From NCBI GenBank assembly GCA_002449335.1, contig DKDL01000081.1, positions 18,411 to 40,260 of the forward strand: a stretch of DNA of 21,850 nt, in the 5' to 3' direction. The notes beneath the pieces are model-generated. The model did no database searches and was not told the DNA's origin. It saw only the letters and a program-made list of their open reading frames with translations. Shown one piece after another: positions 7,446 to 14,524 of this stretch (its first letter is position 1; every line of letters starts with the position of its first letter). The position numbers and the translations under genes were made by a program. Source of the stretch: Succinatimonas sp. UBA6849 (GTDB taxonomy: Bacteria > Pseudomonadota > Gammaproteobacteria > Enterobacterales > Succinivibrionaceae).

Positions 7446-9464
7446 ATGGCTTATAAGCGTAAAAAGGACCAGCCTAAAAAAGATCATTATTCAGATACTG
7501 CTAAAGAAATTGCAGACATCTTCATAAAAGCTTTAGAGGAAGAAACTCTCCCCTGGCATTCAGGCTTTGATAAGTTTAGATACATCAAGCCATTCAATCC
7601 AGCAAACGGCACTGTCTATCAGGGCATGAACTCATTTAACTTTGCTCTAAAAAGCTACATTAGAGGCTATAGAGATCCTCGTTTCATGACCATGTCTCAG
7701 GCTAATGAATTAGGAGGCAAAGTCAAAAAAGGTGAACATTGCATCTGGGGCTTTAACTTCAAGCCTACTTTGGTATTAGTTAAGGATGAAGAAGGCAATC
7801 CTGTCTTGGATGATAAAGGCCAGAAGCAATATAAAGAAATGATATTTCCTAAGCCATTTATGGTCTTTAATGTTGAGCAGTTTGAAGGTCTTAATCTTCC
7901 AAAGATACCTGAAATTGAACAGCCAGATCATAAGTGGACTCCTGTAGAGCGTGCTGAAAACTTGTTAAAAGCATCTAAAGCTAACATCAGTAATGAGCTT
8001 ACCTGTCTTGTGCCTCACTACAGTCCACTAGCTGATAAAATCACGCTTCCCATGCCTAATCAATATCACGATGCTGAAAATTATTACTCTACAGCATTGC
8101 ATGAGCTCTCTCATTGGACTGGTCACAGTTCAAGACTGAATAGAGACTTTGCTAAAGACAAGCACACTCAAAAATATGCTCGTGAAGAATTAAGAGCTGA
8201 GATTGGAAGTGCGATGGTTAACATGATGTTAGGCATTGCTCCCAAAATTTCTGAGAACAACAAAGCTTATATCAAAGGATGGATAGCCCACTTAAAGGAA
8301 GAGCCAAAAGAGATTTTAAGAGCTTGCGGTGATGCTGAAAAAATCAGTGATTACATCATGAATTTTGATCCTGAGTATGTAAAGACTAAGGAAGCCTGCC
8401 AGAATCAAAAACTACTAACTGATTCAGAACCTATCACCCAGCAAAATCTTGAAACTGCTGTAGCAGATGCAAAAACTTTAACTTCTCAAAGAGAAAACGA
8501 TGATGTTGTTAAGCAGCTATCGGCTATAGTCGAAGAAGCCGAAAAGGGCTACAGAGAGATTTACAACAAAGGCAAAGAGAGAGGTTATTATCAGGATGTA
8601 GATTTTGACACTTTCGAGGAAATTTACACTAAGACAGCTCTTTCTGCTATTCCTAAAGAAGACTCACAAACAAGAGAAGATCATGAAGAATGGTCTGTAG
8701 AAAGACTTGTAGATGCTGTAGCTCATGATCCTGAAACTTCGAGCAAGACTTCTTTAGAATTTGAAATGCCTCCTATGGCATATTTGCACTGGTCAGAAAG
8801 TAAAGAGCTTGAGAAAGCTTTTGACAAAAATAGATTTCTGCCCTTGAGTAAAGCTAATGAAGTTGTTCAAAAATTGAACAATAGCTATCCTCCTGACAGT
8901 GGCTATGACAAATCACAGTTTTCTGTTCTTTACTTCAAAAGAAATGCCTCAGGCGTAGGCTTTAAAGATGAAAGCTTTGAACATATTAGCTATGACATCG
9001 GAAGTGAACCTAAAAACTCAGATCTTTCAACTCACATCAGAGATTATGTTGACGGTGTTTTAAAAGGTGATGAAGACTTTTTATATACTTCAGAATACTC
9101 TCAACAAAAAGAATTAAAAGAAAGAAAAGCTCGTTTAGCTGATTATAAAGAGCAGATTGTACCTGTATTTGAGCAGTATTCTAAAGAATGCAGCAAAGCT
9201 CAAAATCAAATCATAGAAGCTGTAGCTGAACCTGTAGAATCAAAAGAGAATCCTCAATCACTTACAGACTTGTTTGCAAACTTTGATAAAGCAGAGCAGA
9301 CACAGACACCTAATAACAAAATAAATCAACCTGCTGCAGATCAAGCACCTGTAGCACCACTACTTGATGACGAGGTTAAAGTCGTTGGCTTTAATAATGA
9401 CTCTGATCTCACAGTTCTCAATTCACCAACACAATCACATAAATCACCAGATATTGAACGTTAA
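7446..9464 (+). CDS. ArdC-like anti-restriction protein with zincin metallopeptidase domain and long C-terminal extension
   Basis: The 672 aa protein begins with an ArdC/TraC-type N-terminal domain (about residues 15-150: LPWHSGFDKFRYIKPFNPAN, YQGMNSFNFAL, PRFMTMSQANELGGKVKKGE, VFNVEQFEGL). It continues with a zincin-like peptidase domain whose HELSHWTGH motif (His219, Glu220, His223) gives the HExxH zinc site; EELRAEIGSAM further on supplies the usual downstream Glu. ArdC of plasmid pSa binds single-stranded DNA, counters restriction and is known to be carried into recipients. Plain ArdC is about 300 aa; here about 330 extra residues follow. Residues about 430-545 (YLHWSESKELEKAF..., YDKSQFSVLYFKR, ISYDIGSEP, THIRDYVDG) resemble the large polyvalent protein-associated domain LPD25. 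The protein ends SHKSPDIER, a tail shared with two other proteins in the window. Confidence 0.88.
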   Translation: MAYKRKKDQPKKDHYSDTAKEIADIFIKALEEETLPWHSGFDKFRYIKPFNPANGTVYQGMNSFNFALKSYIRGYRDPRFMTMSQANELGGKVKKGEHCIWGFNFKPTLVLVKDEEGNPVLDDKGQKQYKEMIFPKPFMVFNVEQFEGLNLPKIPEIEQPDHKWTPVERAENLLKASKANISNELTCLVPHYSPLADKITLPMPNQYHDAENYYSTALHELSHWTGHSSRLNRDFAKDKHTQKYAREELRAEIGSAMVNMMLGIAPKISENNKAYIKGWIAHLKEEPKEILRACGDAEKISDYIMNFDPEYVKTKEACQNQKLLTDSEPITQQNLETAVADAKTLTSQRENDDVVKQLSAIVEEAEKGYREIYNKGKERGYYQDVDFDTFEEIYTKTALSAIPKEDSQTREDHEEWSVERLVDAVAHDPETSSKTSLEFEMPPMAYLHWSESKELEKAFDKNRFLPLSKANEVVQKLNNSYPPDSGYDKSQFSVLYFKRNASGVGFKDESFEHISYDIGSEPKNSDLSTHIRDYVDGVLKGDEDFLYTSEYSQQKELKERKARLADYKEQIVPVFEQYSKECSKAQNQIIEAVAEPVESKENPQSLTDLFANFDKAEQTQTPNNKINQPAADQAPVAPLLDDEVKVVGFNNDSDLTVLNSPTQSHKSPDIER

Positions 9465-9478
9465 CGGAGAATTTATAT

Positions 9479-10945
9479 ATGGCGACTATTGAAGGAACAG
9501 CTACTGAATTTTCTCATAGAGAGACTTTAAAAGAGGATTTCGATGGGATCAAAGCTGGTATTCATGATTCACTCTCAAGCAGTAAAGATCTAATCAAAGA
9601 TCTTGTATTCGCTATCAAAGCTCAATGGTTTACTAAAGAAGTGCCTATAGAGCCTGAGATTATTGCAGTGCCTGAAGACAAACTGAGCGATCTGCAACTT
9701 GAAAACAAGCAAAAAGCTTTAGACAGTCTTGAATGTATGCAGTATTACTTAGGCCAGTCAGGTCAAGAAATCAAAGGTGCTCTAGAAGATAAATCTAAAG
9801 TAGGCCTTGATGATCAAATCAAGCTTATTGGCTTTACTAATGAATGCAATCATGCTGAAGATGCTCCTGAAGTTTTCTATCCTATGGTAGAAAAGGATGC
9901 TGCATTAGAAAAGGCTGCTATTGATGAAATCGAACTTTTCCCTGAAGTTCTTCCTGCAGAGCATGAGCAGAAGAATGAGTTAAAAAACAACAGCAAAGAA
10001 GGTGACATCATTGATGTTGAGCCTGAGATCGTTGATGGAGAATATGAACTCACTAATAAGCATGAGCTTATGGATAATGCTCAAGATATTGCAGATGGAG
10101 CTGACAGAGTTCAAGCACAGACTAATGCAATTCGAGATCTTGATGCTTTAAGAAAAGATCCAGCACCTGAAGTTGCTACAGCTGAAAGTCCTCTTCAGTT
10201 GCCTTACATTCAAACTGATAACCCATATTTACCTATTATTCTTGATCAAAACACTCAATTTAAAGATGGTCTTCCTCAAGATCCAGTACGTCAGTGCTTA
10301 GATAATCAAGCCCAGCAGATGGCAGCTAACATTGTTCAACCTGGCAGGTCAATTCTCACATTCCCTGTATTTGAGCAGAATTTCTTCATGAATCCTTTTA
10401 CTGAAGTTATGCCTGCGGGAATGATGACAGACAACTTTAAGATGACTGTTAAATCAGGCGATATGAAGATGAAATTTCAAAAAGATGGTGAAAATGTAAA
10501 GCTTAACATTAGCCAAAAAGGCGAAGGTTTAGCTCATGCTGTAATGCGTGGAATCGGCATGGCTAACGAACGCTACATTGATAATCAGAAAACTTGGCTG
10601 TGGGAGTTTGGCAAGAGTCTAAGACAAGCTTTAAAGAATAGAAACAAAGGCTTTAACATCTCTATGAAGTACAAAGAGAAGCCTGTATATGCTTATTTAA
10701 TGTCACCTAATGGCAAAGCTTACCCTATCGATAACAAAGCTCTGGGCGTTTATTTCAACTTTAATTCACGTCAGGCTGAATTTATCAATGCGCTCTACAA
10801 AGCTGCATTAGCTCAGAATTTAGTAAAGGCTGCAGAACCAAACTTAAATCAGCAGCAACAACAGCAGCAGAACTCAGGCATGAGTATGCAGATGAATCCG
10901 CACCTAGCAGGTGCTCATAATCAAAATAAAGAATTGGAGCGTTAA
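9479..10945 (+). CDS. Unknown 488 aa protein of the ArdC operon, with DIER-like C-terminal tail
   Basis: ACGGAG ribosome site, 14 bases after the ArdC-like gene. The N-terminal half (to about residue 220) is acidic and helical with EPEI/EPEIVDGEYEL repeats. The middle is Pro/Gln-rich. A more globular region at about 315-455 contains TDNFKMTVKSGDMKMKFQKD, KGEGLAHAVMRGIGMANERY and VYAYLMSPNGKAYPIDN. A Gln run (residues about 459-466) precedes a Met/Asn-rich end and the last residues NQNKELER. There is no signal peptide, membrane helix or enzyme motif. I do not recognise the family. Operon position and the shared C-terminal tail suggest a partner of the ArdC-like protein or another translocated protein. 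Confidence 0.72.
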   Translation: MATIEGTATEFSHRETLKEDFDGIKAGIHDSLSSSKDLIKDLVFAIKAQWFTKEVPIEPEIIAVPEDKLSDLQLENKQKALDSLECMQYYLGQSGQEIKGALEDKSKVGLDDQIKLIGFTNECNHAEDAPEVFYPMVEKDAALEKAAIDEIELFPEVLPAEHEQKNELKNNSKEGDIIDVEPEIVDGEYELTNKHELMDNAQDIADGADRVQAQTNAIRDLDALRKDPAPEVATAESPLQLPYIQTDNPYLPIILDQNTQFKDGLPQDPVRQCLDNQAQQMAANIVQPGRSILTFPVFEQNFFMNPFTEVMPAGMMTDNFKMTVKSGDMKMKFQKDGENVKLNISQKGEGLAHAVMRGIGMANERYIDNQKTWLWEFGKSLRQALKNRNKGFNISMKYKEKPVYAYLMSPNGKAYPIDNKALGVYFNFNSRQAEFINALYKAALAQNLVKAAEPNLNQQQQQQQNSGMSMQMNPHLAGAHNQNKELER

Positions 10946-10947
10946 CT

Positions 10948-11247
10948 ATGAATACACCTAAGATGCCTTTAGTAAACAAAGACAAAATGACCGAAGCTGA
11001 CTGGAATGAATATTTTGAGTGTCGTAAAAAGTACGATATTGAAATGGATAAAGAGCAGCAGCAAGCTATTTTTAGAGATGCCATTGACCTGAGAAAGGCA
11101 GGCAAAATTGAAGAGTCTGAAAAGCTCTTGATGACACTGCCTGCACCAGCTAATGTCATGTTAAGTGCAAAGACAAGATTTGGCTTTAAAGCTATTCAAG
11201 AATACAACTTAACAGAAGCTAAAAAAGCTTATCCTGAAGAGTTCTAA
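10948..11247 (+). CDS. Unknown 99 aa protein, last gene of the ArdC operon
   Basis: Starts two bases after the 488 aa gene; its ribosome site (TTGGAG) lies within the last codons of that gene, so translation is coupled. The product is soluble and mostly helical, with MTEADWNEYFECRKKYDIEM, then a DLRKAGKIEESEKLLMTLP stretch that reads like one helical hairpin of a TPR-type repeat, and an end in KKAYPEEF. No family recognised. A strong terminator follows within 40 bases, so this closes the operon. Confidence 0.68.
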   Translation: MNTPKMPLVNKDKMTEADWNEYFECRKKYDIEMDKEQQQAIFRDAIDLRKAGKIEESEKLLMTLPAPANVMLSAKTRFGFKAIQEYNLTEAKKAYPEEF

Positions 11248-11284
11248 TAATAAAAAATCCTAATTCTATATTTGCCTCATTATT

Positions 11285-11312
11285 GCTTCCTCTTTTACGA
11301 GGAAGCTTTTTT
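11285..11312 (+). terminator. Rho-independent terminator of the ArdC operon
   Basis: Perfect 8-bp stem GCTTCCTC / GAGGAAGC with a six-base loop (TTTTAC) followed at once by a run of six T. It separates the ArdC operon from the downstream accessory genes. Confidence 0.92.
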
Positions 11313-11329
11313 AATTAAGAGTTCTCTCT

Positions 11330-11818
11330 ATGAAACAAGAAATCAACACAACAAAAGAAGTTTCTAACGAACCTTTATATTTTGAAATGAAAGATAACTT
11401 TTCTTCATTTTTTATAAGCGATTCAGACATACTAAAATGTGTTCTGGTAGCTGATTCTAATAAGAAAATCCCCACTTTAACTGACGACTGGATCAGGCAA
11501 GCTAAAGATTACATTCTAAAAAATGATGATATTGTTGAGTCTACAGCTAAAAACATAGCTAAATTTCAGAACGTAGCTGAAGATTTTTATTGTCCTGATT
11601 GCGGAAATAGCGATTTCTGCTTTCTGTTTAAAGATGCTAAACATGAATTTATTCTTCCTTTAGAGCAGATTGTTTTTTGCCTTTTCGTTTGCAAAGAAGA
11701 ACATGTTATAGTTGACACATATCCTAATTTTTGGATGTTACTGTTAAACTACTATCCATCATTACAAAATCTTACAGAAGAGCTCATCCATGAAAATATT
11801 CAAGCTAAGCAAAGATGA
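11330..11818 (+). CDS. Unknown 162 aa protein with a CPDC zinc-ribbon-like motif
   Basis: Starts after the ArdC terminator with a weak AAGAG ribosome site. No signal peptide. The middle contains CPDCGNSDFCF, a Cys-x-x-Cys knuckle with a further Cys six residues on, and a later C-L-F-V-C pair, so metal binding is possible. The C-terminal third is hydrophobic/aromatic (FWMLLLNYYPSL) without a clear membrane helix. It overlaps the next gene by 29 bases, which argues that the two products work together. I do not recognise the family. The absence of any known motif makes defence, toxin-antitoxin or regulation equally open. Confidence 0.6.
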   Translation: MKQEINTTKEVSNEPLYFEMKDNFSSFFISDSDILKCVLVADSNKKIPTLTDDWIRQAKDYILKNDDIVESTAKNIAKFQNVAEDFYCPDCGNSDFCFLFKDAKHEFILPLEQIVFCLFVCKEEHVIVDTYPNFWMLLLNYYPSLQNLTEELIHENIQAKQR

Positions 11819-12692
11819 TCCAAACACGCATACAATTACAAACGAATCTGATTTTTTGAAACTGACAGGCAAAAAATTACCTTGGGTAAGAACAAAAGGA
11901 AATAAAAGTATTTATTTTGCAGTATGCCCTTTTAAAGGTTGCAGCAATCCAGTTAAATTTGTAAATCTCATAGAAGCAAACAGACTCAAAAATTCACGAG
12001 AACCTTATGCAGCACATCATCCGCATAGTGTGTCAGGATTAGCTGAATACAACGAAGCAGGCTACAAAAGGTGTCCTTACGCTTCTAACTCATATTCTTT
12101 AAAGAATGACAACTGCAGAAGAAAATATGAAGATCCTGAAAATAAGCTCTTAATACAATTTCTTAAAGAGAACTTTGACAGAATTGCTTATTTAGTAAGA
12201 AGCACGTTTAAGATCTACTTCAGTGCTGAAGATTATAAAGACATGTTAAGAAACTTTGTTACGATGCACAATGAAACGATTGAAGTCTTAAATAAGTTTA
12301 ATTTACCGTGGCTTTTTCTACTTTCTTATACTTGTCAACATTTATCAAGAACACCTATCAAGGCAGACTCTCCCTTTATAACTTTCTTAGAAAAAACAAT
12401 TAAACTGAAAAAAGTTGATTGTCAAATTAAAGGAGCTTGTTTCATATCAAGGCAAGATGAATTTTCTTCTTTGTCTTTTGTGGTATCAGATTTCAAGATC
12501 AAAAACTTCGGTGAAAATGAAAGCATAGAAATTTCACTTCATGAATCTAATTCTAATGGTGGTTATCCTCGCTATCTAGGTTCATTTGAACTTTATATAG
12601 ATATTAACTTCTCTAAAAATATCTTAAATAAGAAGGATTGGGAAACAAATCAGAAGTACTTAAACTTAGCTCAAGAAGTGCTTAATAACTGA
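11790..12692 (+). CDS. Unknown 300 aa Cys/His-rich protein overlapping the previous gene
   Basis: The ATG at 11790 lies inside the preceding gene, with AGAAGAGC upstream as ribosome site. The N-terminal 115 residues are rich in Cys and His: VCPFKGCSNPVKF, AAHHPHSVSGL, KRCPYAS and NDNCRR, spaced as for one or two zinc sites. The rest is an AT-rich-coded helical region (FLKENFDRIAYLVRSTFKIY, TIEVLNKFNLPWLFLLSY) and a probable beta-rich C-terminal domain with IEISLHESNSNGGYPRYLGS. No known enzyme motif was seen. Together with the 162 aa protein it forms a two-gene unit of unknown role. Confidence 0.62.
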   Translation: MKIFKLSKDDPNTHTITNESDFLKLTGKKLPWVRTKGNKSIYFAVCPFKGCSNPVKFVNLIEANRLKNSREPYAAHHPHSVSGLAEYNEAGYKRCPYASNSYSLKNDNCRRKYEDPENKLLIQFLKENFDRIAYLVRSTFKIYFSAEDYKDMLRNFVTMHNETIEVLNKFNLPWLFLLSYTCQHLSRTPIKADSPFITFLEKTIKLKKVDCQIKGACFISRQDEFSSLSFVVSDFKIKNFGENESIEISLHESNSNGGYPRYLGSFELYIDINFSKNILNKKDWETNQKYLNLAQEVLNN

Positions 12693-12760
12693 AAGTTACT
12701 AATGATAAATCAAATCAGAACTTGCTTTCTAAGATTAAGTAAGTATTCATATTTTTGAAT

Positions 12761-12766
12761 TATAAT
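12761..12766 (+). promoter_or_regulatory. TATAAT -10 element before the 84 aa gene
   Basis: A perfect TATAAT in the 109-base gap after the 300 aa gene. It lies 35 bases before the ATG at 12802 and upstream of a good AAAGGAG ribosome site. No convincing -35 lies 16-18 bases upstream, so the strength is uncertain. Confidence 0.45.
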
Positions 12767-12801
12767 GATGGTAGTAGATAAATATTAAAGGAGTTACAAA
12801 T

Positions 12802-13056
12802 ATGTGTACTTTGATGGAAAAGGATGTACTGATTGAAGAAGTTTCAGCAACTGCTGCTTTTATCGCATACAGAACACCTTTAAATACAAAAAGTGAAGAT
12901 CTTATAGAATGTTCTGAAATGAGAGAAAATTTACTAATGACTTCGCCTCAAAATATTAATAAGCAAAATATTTTGAATAGATTAAAATCTCTTAAAGAAA
13001 AATACTTGAAGCTTCCTGTTTTTTCATATTATTTAGATGATTCAGAAAATGCATAA
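12802..13056 (+). CDS. Unknown 84 aa protein
   Basis: Strong AAAGGAG ribosome site and its own -10 element. The product has a hydrophobic-acidic start (TLMEKDVLIEEVSATAAFIA), a linker and a basic helix (NILNRLKSLKEKYLKLP), ending YYLDDSENA. No family recognised. It lies 248 bases before the zeta-like toxin on the same strand, so it could be an antitoxin or regulator, but the gap is much wider than in a typical toxin-antitoxin operon. A short hairpin (AGATAG / CTATCT, 13060-13076) follows its stop. Confidence 0.55.
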   Translation: MCTLMEKDVLIEEVSATAAFIAYRTPLNTKSEDLIECSEMRENLLMTSPQNINKQNILNRLKSLKEKYLKLPVFSYYLDDSENA

Positions 13057-13078
13057 GAAAGATAGATTTTCTATCTAG

Positions 13079-13156
13079 TCAATTTAATTTAACTATCACC
13101 TCAATAGCCACTCCAAAGACTTCTACAGCTTCAGCAAGTAAGATTTCTCCTATCAT
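13079..13156 (-). CDS. Possible 25 aa hydrophobic peptide gene or gene remnant
   Basis: On the minus strand, an ATG at 13154-13156 with AGGA six bases upstream opens 25 codons starting MIGEILLAEAV and ending IEVIVKLN, with codon use like real genes here. The frame is open further upstream (LDRVLLVVGTP) to about 13200, without ATG. It could be a small membrane-active or regulatory peptide, a decayed gene, or chance. Confidence 0.2.
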   Translation of the reverse strand: MIGEILLAEAVEVFGVAIEVIVKLN

Positions 13157-13264
13157 TGGAGTTCCTACAACTAGAAGCACTCTATCCAAATATTGAACAT
13201 TTAAGAATTGAACTTAAAAGCGATTAATCAGACAATAAAATTAACAATGTGGCGTAAATGATAA

Positions 13265-13280
13265 TATCAGGGTATCAGGG
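13265..13280 (+). repeat. Tandem TATCAGGG x2 upstream of the toxin gene
   Basis: Two perfect 8-bp copies, end to end, 24 bases before the toxin ATG and directly after AT-rich -10-like sequence (GATAAT at 13260-13265). The position is that of an operator that would block the toxin promoter. Confidence 0.45.
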
Positions 13281-13304
13281 GCTAAACTTTTAAGAGATCC
13301 TTTC

Positions 13305-14039
13305 ATGAAAAAAGAAGATATGAAAAAACAAAAAAATTTGGTAATTTTTGCAGGAGTAAACGGAGCAGGAAAATCCACCGCTTATGAGATTGATCCAGGT
13401 TTAGCAAATAATCTTCCAATCATAAATCCTGATGTCTACGCAAAAGAAATGGCTAATAAAGTAGGAGCAAGAAGCATTAATGATTTACCTCCAAATCTTC
13501 AGACAAAGGTAAATATAAAAGCTGGTAAATTAGCTTTAATCAAAAGAGAAAAAGCACTAAAAGAAGGTCTCAGCTTTGGAATTGAAACGACAGCATCATC
13601 TGATTCTATTTTTAGACTAATTGACAAGGCACATAAATTAGATTATTTAGTTAACCTTGTCTATGTAATGCTACCAAACGAATATGTTCATATAAAAAGA
13701 GTTTCGCAAAGAGTTAGAGTCGGAGGTCACAATGTAAATTCAGAAGACATAAAGAGACGATTTTCTAGAGCCACAATTCTATTTCCTAAATTACTTAGCA
13801 AGTCTGACATTGCGCATGTATTTGACAACACAACGAATTATAAGTTAGCTTTAGAAAAAGAAAATGGAAACATAAAAATATATCCATGCAATGAAGAAAT
13901 AAATAAAAGACTGCAAGATGCTGTGATAAAAATAAAAAATCTGACTTCTAAAAATATCGAACAAAATACAGCACAAAAAGAAATAGGACATACTTCTTTT
14001 TTACATTCTAAACACAACAGTAAAGATATTGAAAGATAG
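13305..14039 (+). CDS. Zeta-toxin-family P-loop kinase (COG4185-like)
   Basis: A 244 aa P-loop protein with Walker A GVNGAGKST (residues 17-25), then INPDVYA with Asp43 in the place of the catalytic Asp of zeta toxins, LSFGIETTASS, and RVSQRVRVGGHNV followed by DIKRRFSRA, which supplies the Arg cluster. These are the signatures of zeta-like kinases. Studied members phosphorylate UDP-N-acetylglucosamine and block wall synthesis, although COG4185 members are mostly uncharacterised. The visible catalytic residues look intact. No antitoxin lies immediately upstream in an operon; the nearest candidate is the convergent 76 aa gene. After the kinase core comes a Lys/Asn-rich C-terminal extension (from about residue 205) ending HNSKDIER, a tail shared with the ArdC-like and 488 aa proteins. 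ATG at 13320 is an alternative start. Confidence 0.87.
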   Translation: MKKEDMKKQKNLVIFAGVNGAGKSTAYEIDPGLANNLPIINPDVYAKEMANKVGARSINDLPPNLQTKVNIKAGKLALIKREKALKEGLSFGIETTASSDSIFRLIDKAHKLDYLVNLVYVMLPNEYVHIKRVSQRVRVGGHNVNSEDIKRRFSRATILFPKLLSKSDIAHVFDNTTNYKLALEKENGNIKIYPCNEEINKRLQDAVIKIKNLTSKNIEQNTAQKEIGHTSFLHSKHNSKDIER

Positions 14040-14057
14040 ATTTAATTGATGAAAAGT

Positions 14058-14119
14058 AAAAAAGGAGAGGGCTTCTCAACTCTTGCTTCCAACACTAATT
14101 GAAAAGCCCTTAAGAACAT
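14058..14119 (-). terminator. Hairpin plus T-run: terminator, or end of a short RNA
   Basis: A 12-bp stem with one mismatch (AGGGCTTCTCAA, 14068-14079, with 14099-14110) and a 19-base loop, followed on the minus strand by four bases and then six T (14063-14058). It lies downstream of the 76 aa gene and fits its terminator. A perfect extended -10 (TGTTATAAT on the minus strand, 14127-14135) just before it could start a separate RNA of about 62 bases. On the plus strand there is no T-run, so it is a poor terminator for the toxin gene. Confidence 0.6.
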
Positions 14120-14165
14120 GAAAGAAATTATAACAGATAAAACAAAGATACATCATTCCTAGAAA

Positions 14166-14396
14166 TTATGCGTTTTCGATATTTTTAATATCTACGTATT
14201 TTTTTGTACCATCTGGATATAAGTCATAAATTCCCTTCTCATCTTGTTGAGTAACAGGGACACCTAATTCCCAACTATGCTCTATAGCTTTTTTTAGGTT
14301 AGCGTTTAAAACATCTGGATCACAAATTCTATCCAAGAATACCTGAACAGGATTCTTTGATTCAGAAGAAGAAAGTGAAATTTTATGGTTTTTCAT
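14166..14396 (-). CDS. Small 76 aa protein, candidate antitoxin for the zeta-like toxin
   Basis: Strong AAAGGAG ribosome site and a TATAAT -10 on the minus strand, so it is a well-expressed independent gene. After a polar N-terminus (SLSSSESKNPVQVFLDRI) the product has NANLKKAIEHSWELGVPV and then a short hairpin with YDLYPDGTKKYV. A helix followed by G-x-P-V and a D-G turn is, from memory, common in small proteins next to zeta-family toxins, which is why I suggest antitoxin; I could not test this by search. It faces the toxin gene tail to tail rather than preceding it, so donor immunity would be transcribed independently of the toxin. It could also be an unrelated small protein. Confidence 0.58.
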   Translation of the reverse strand: MKNHKISLSSSESKNPVQVFLDRICDPDVLNANLKKAIEHSWELGVPVTQQDEKGIYDLYPDGTKKYVDIKNIENA

Positions 14397-14447
14397 TATA
14401 AAATCTCCTTTTAAGCTATAACATCGTGTTGTGACAATTATAGAAAG

Positions 14448-14482
14448 TTTAGTAATAAATAGTAAATTAAATTTAGTGATAA
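14448..14482. promoter_or_regulatory. Promoter region with repeated TTTAGTRATAA before the 76 aa gene
   Basis: Two direct copies, TTTAGTAATAA (14448-14458) and TTTAGTGATAA (14472-14482), 24 bases apart. They lie upstream of a TATAAT -10 on the minus strand (complement of about 14437-14442) that serves the 76 aa gene. The first copy lies between the -10 and -35 positions. The arrangement would suit autoregulation; this is inferred from position only. Confidence 0.35.
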
Positions 14483-14524
14483 TTATAATCTTATAAAAAA
14501 CGCACTATCTTTGTATTGAAAACT

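Noticed and set aside
10850..10873. CAG/CAA run as a possible unstable repeat
   Set aside because: It is a short in-frame Gln stretch in a disordered linker with mixed codons; nothing indicates a phase-variable tract.
10785..11159. Open frame of 124 codons on the minus strand across the 488 aa/99 aa junction
   Set aside because: It is the complement of Gln-rich and Glu/Lys-rich coding sequence, has no ribosome site, and the plus-strand genes here form a continuous operon.
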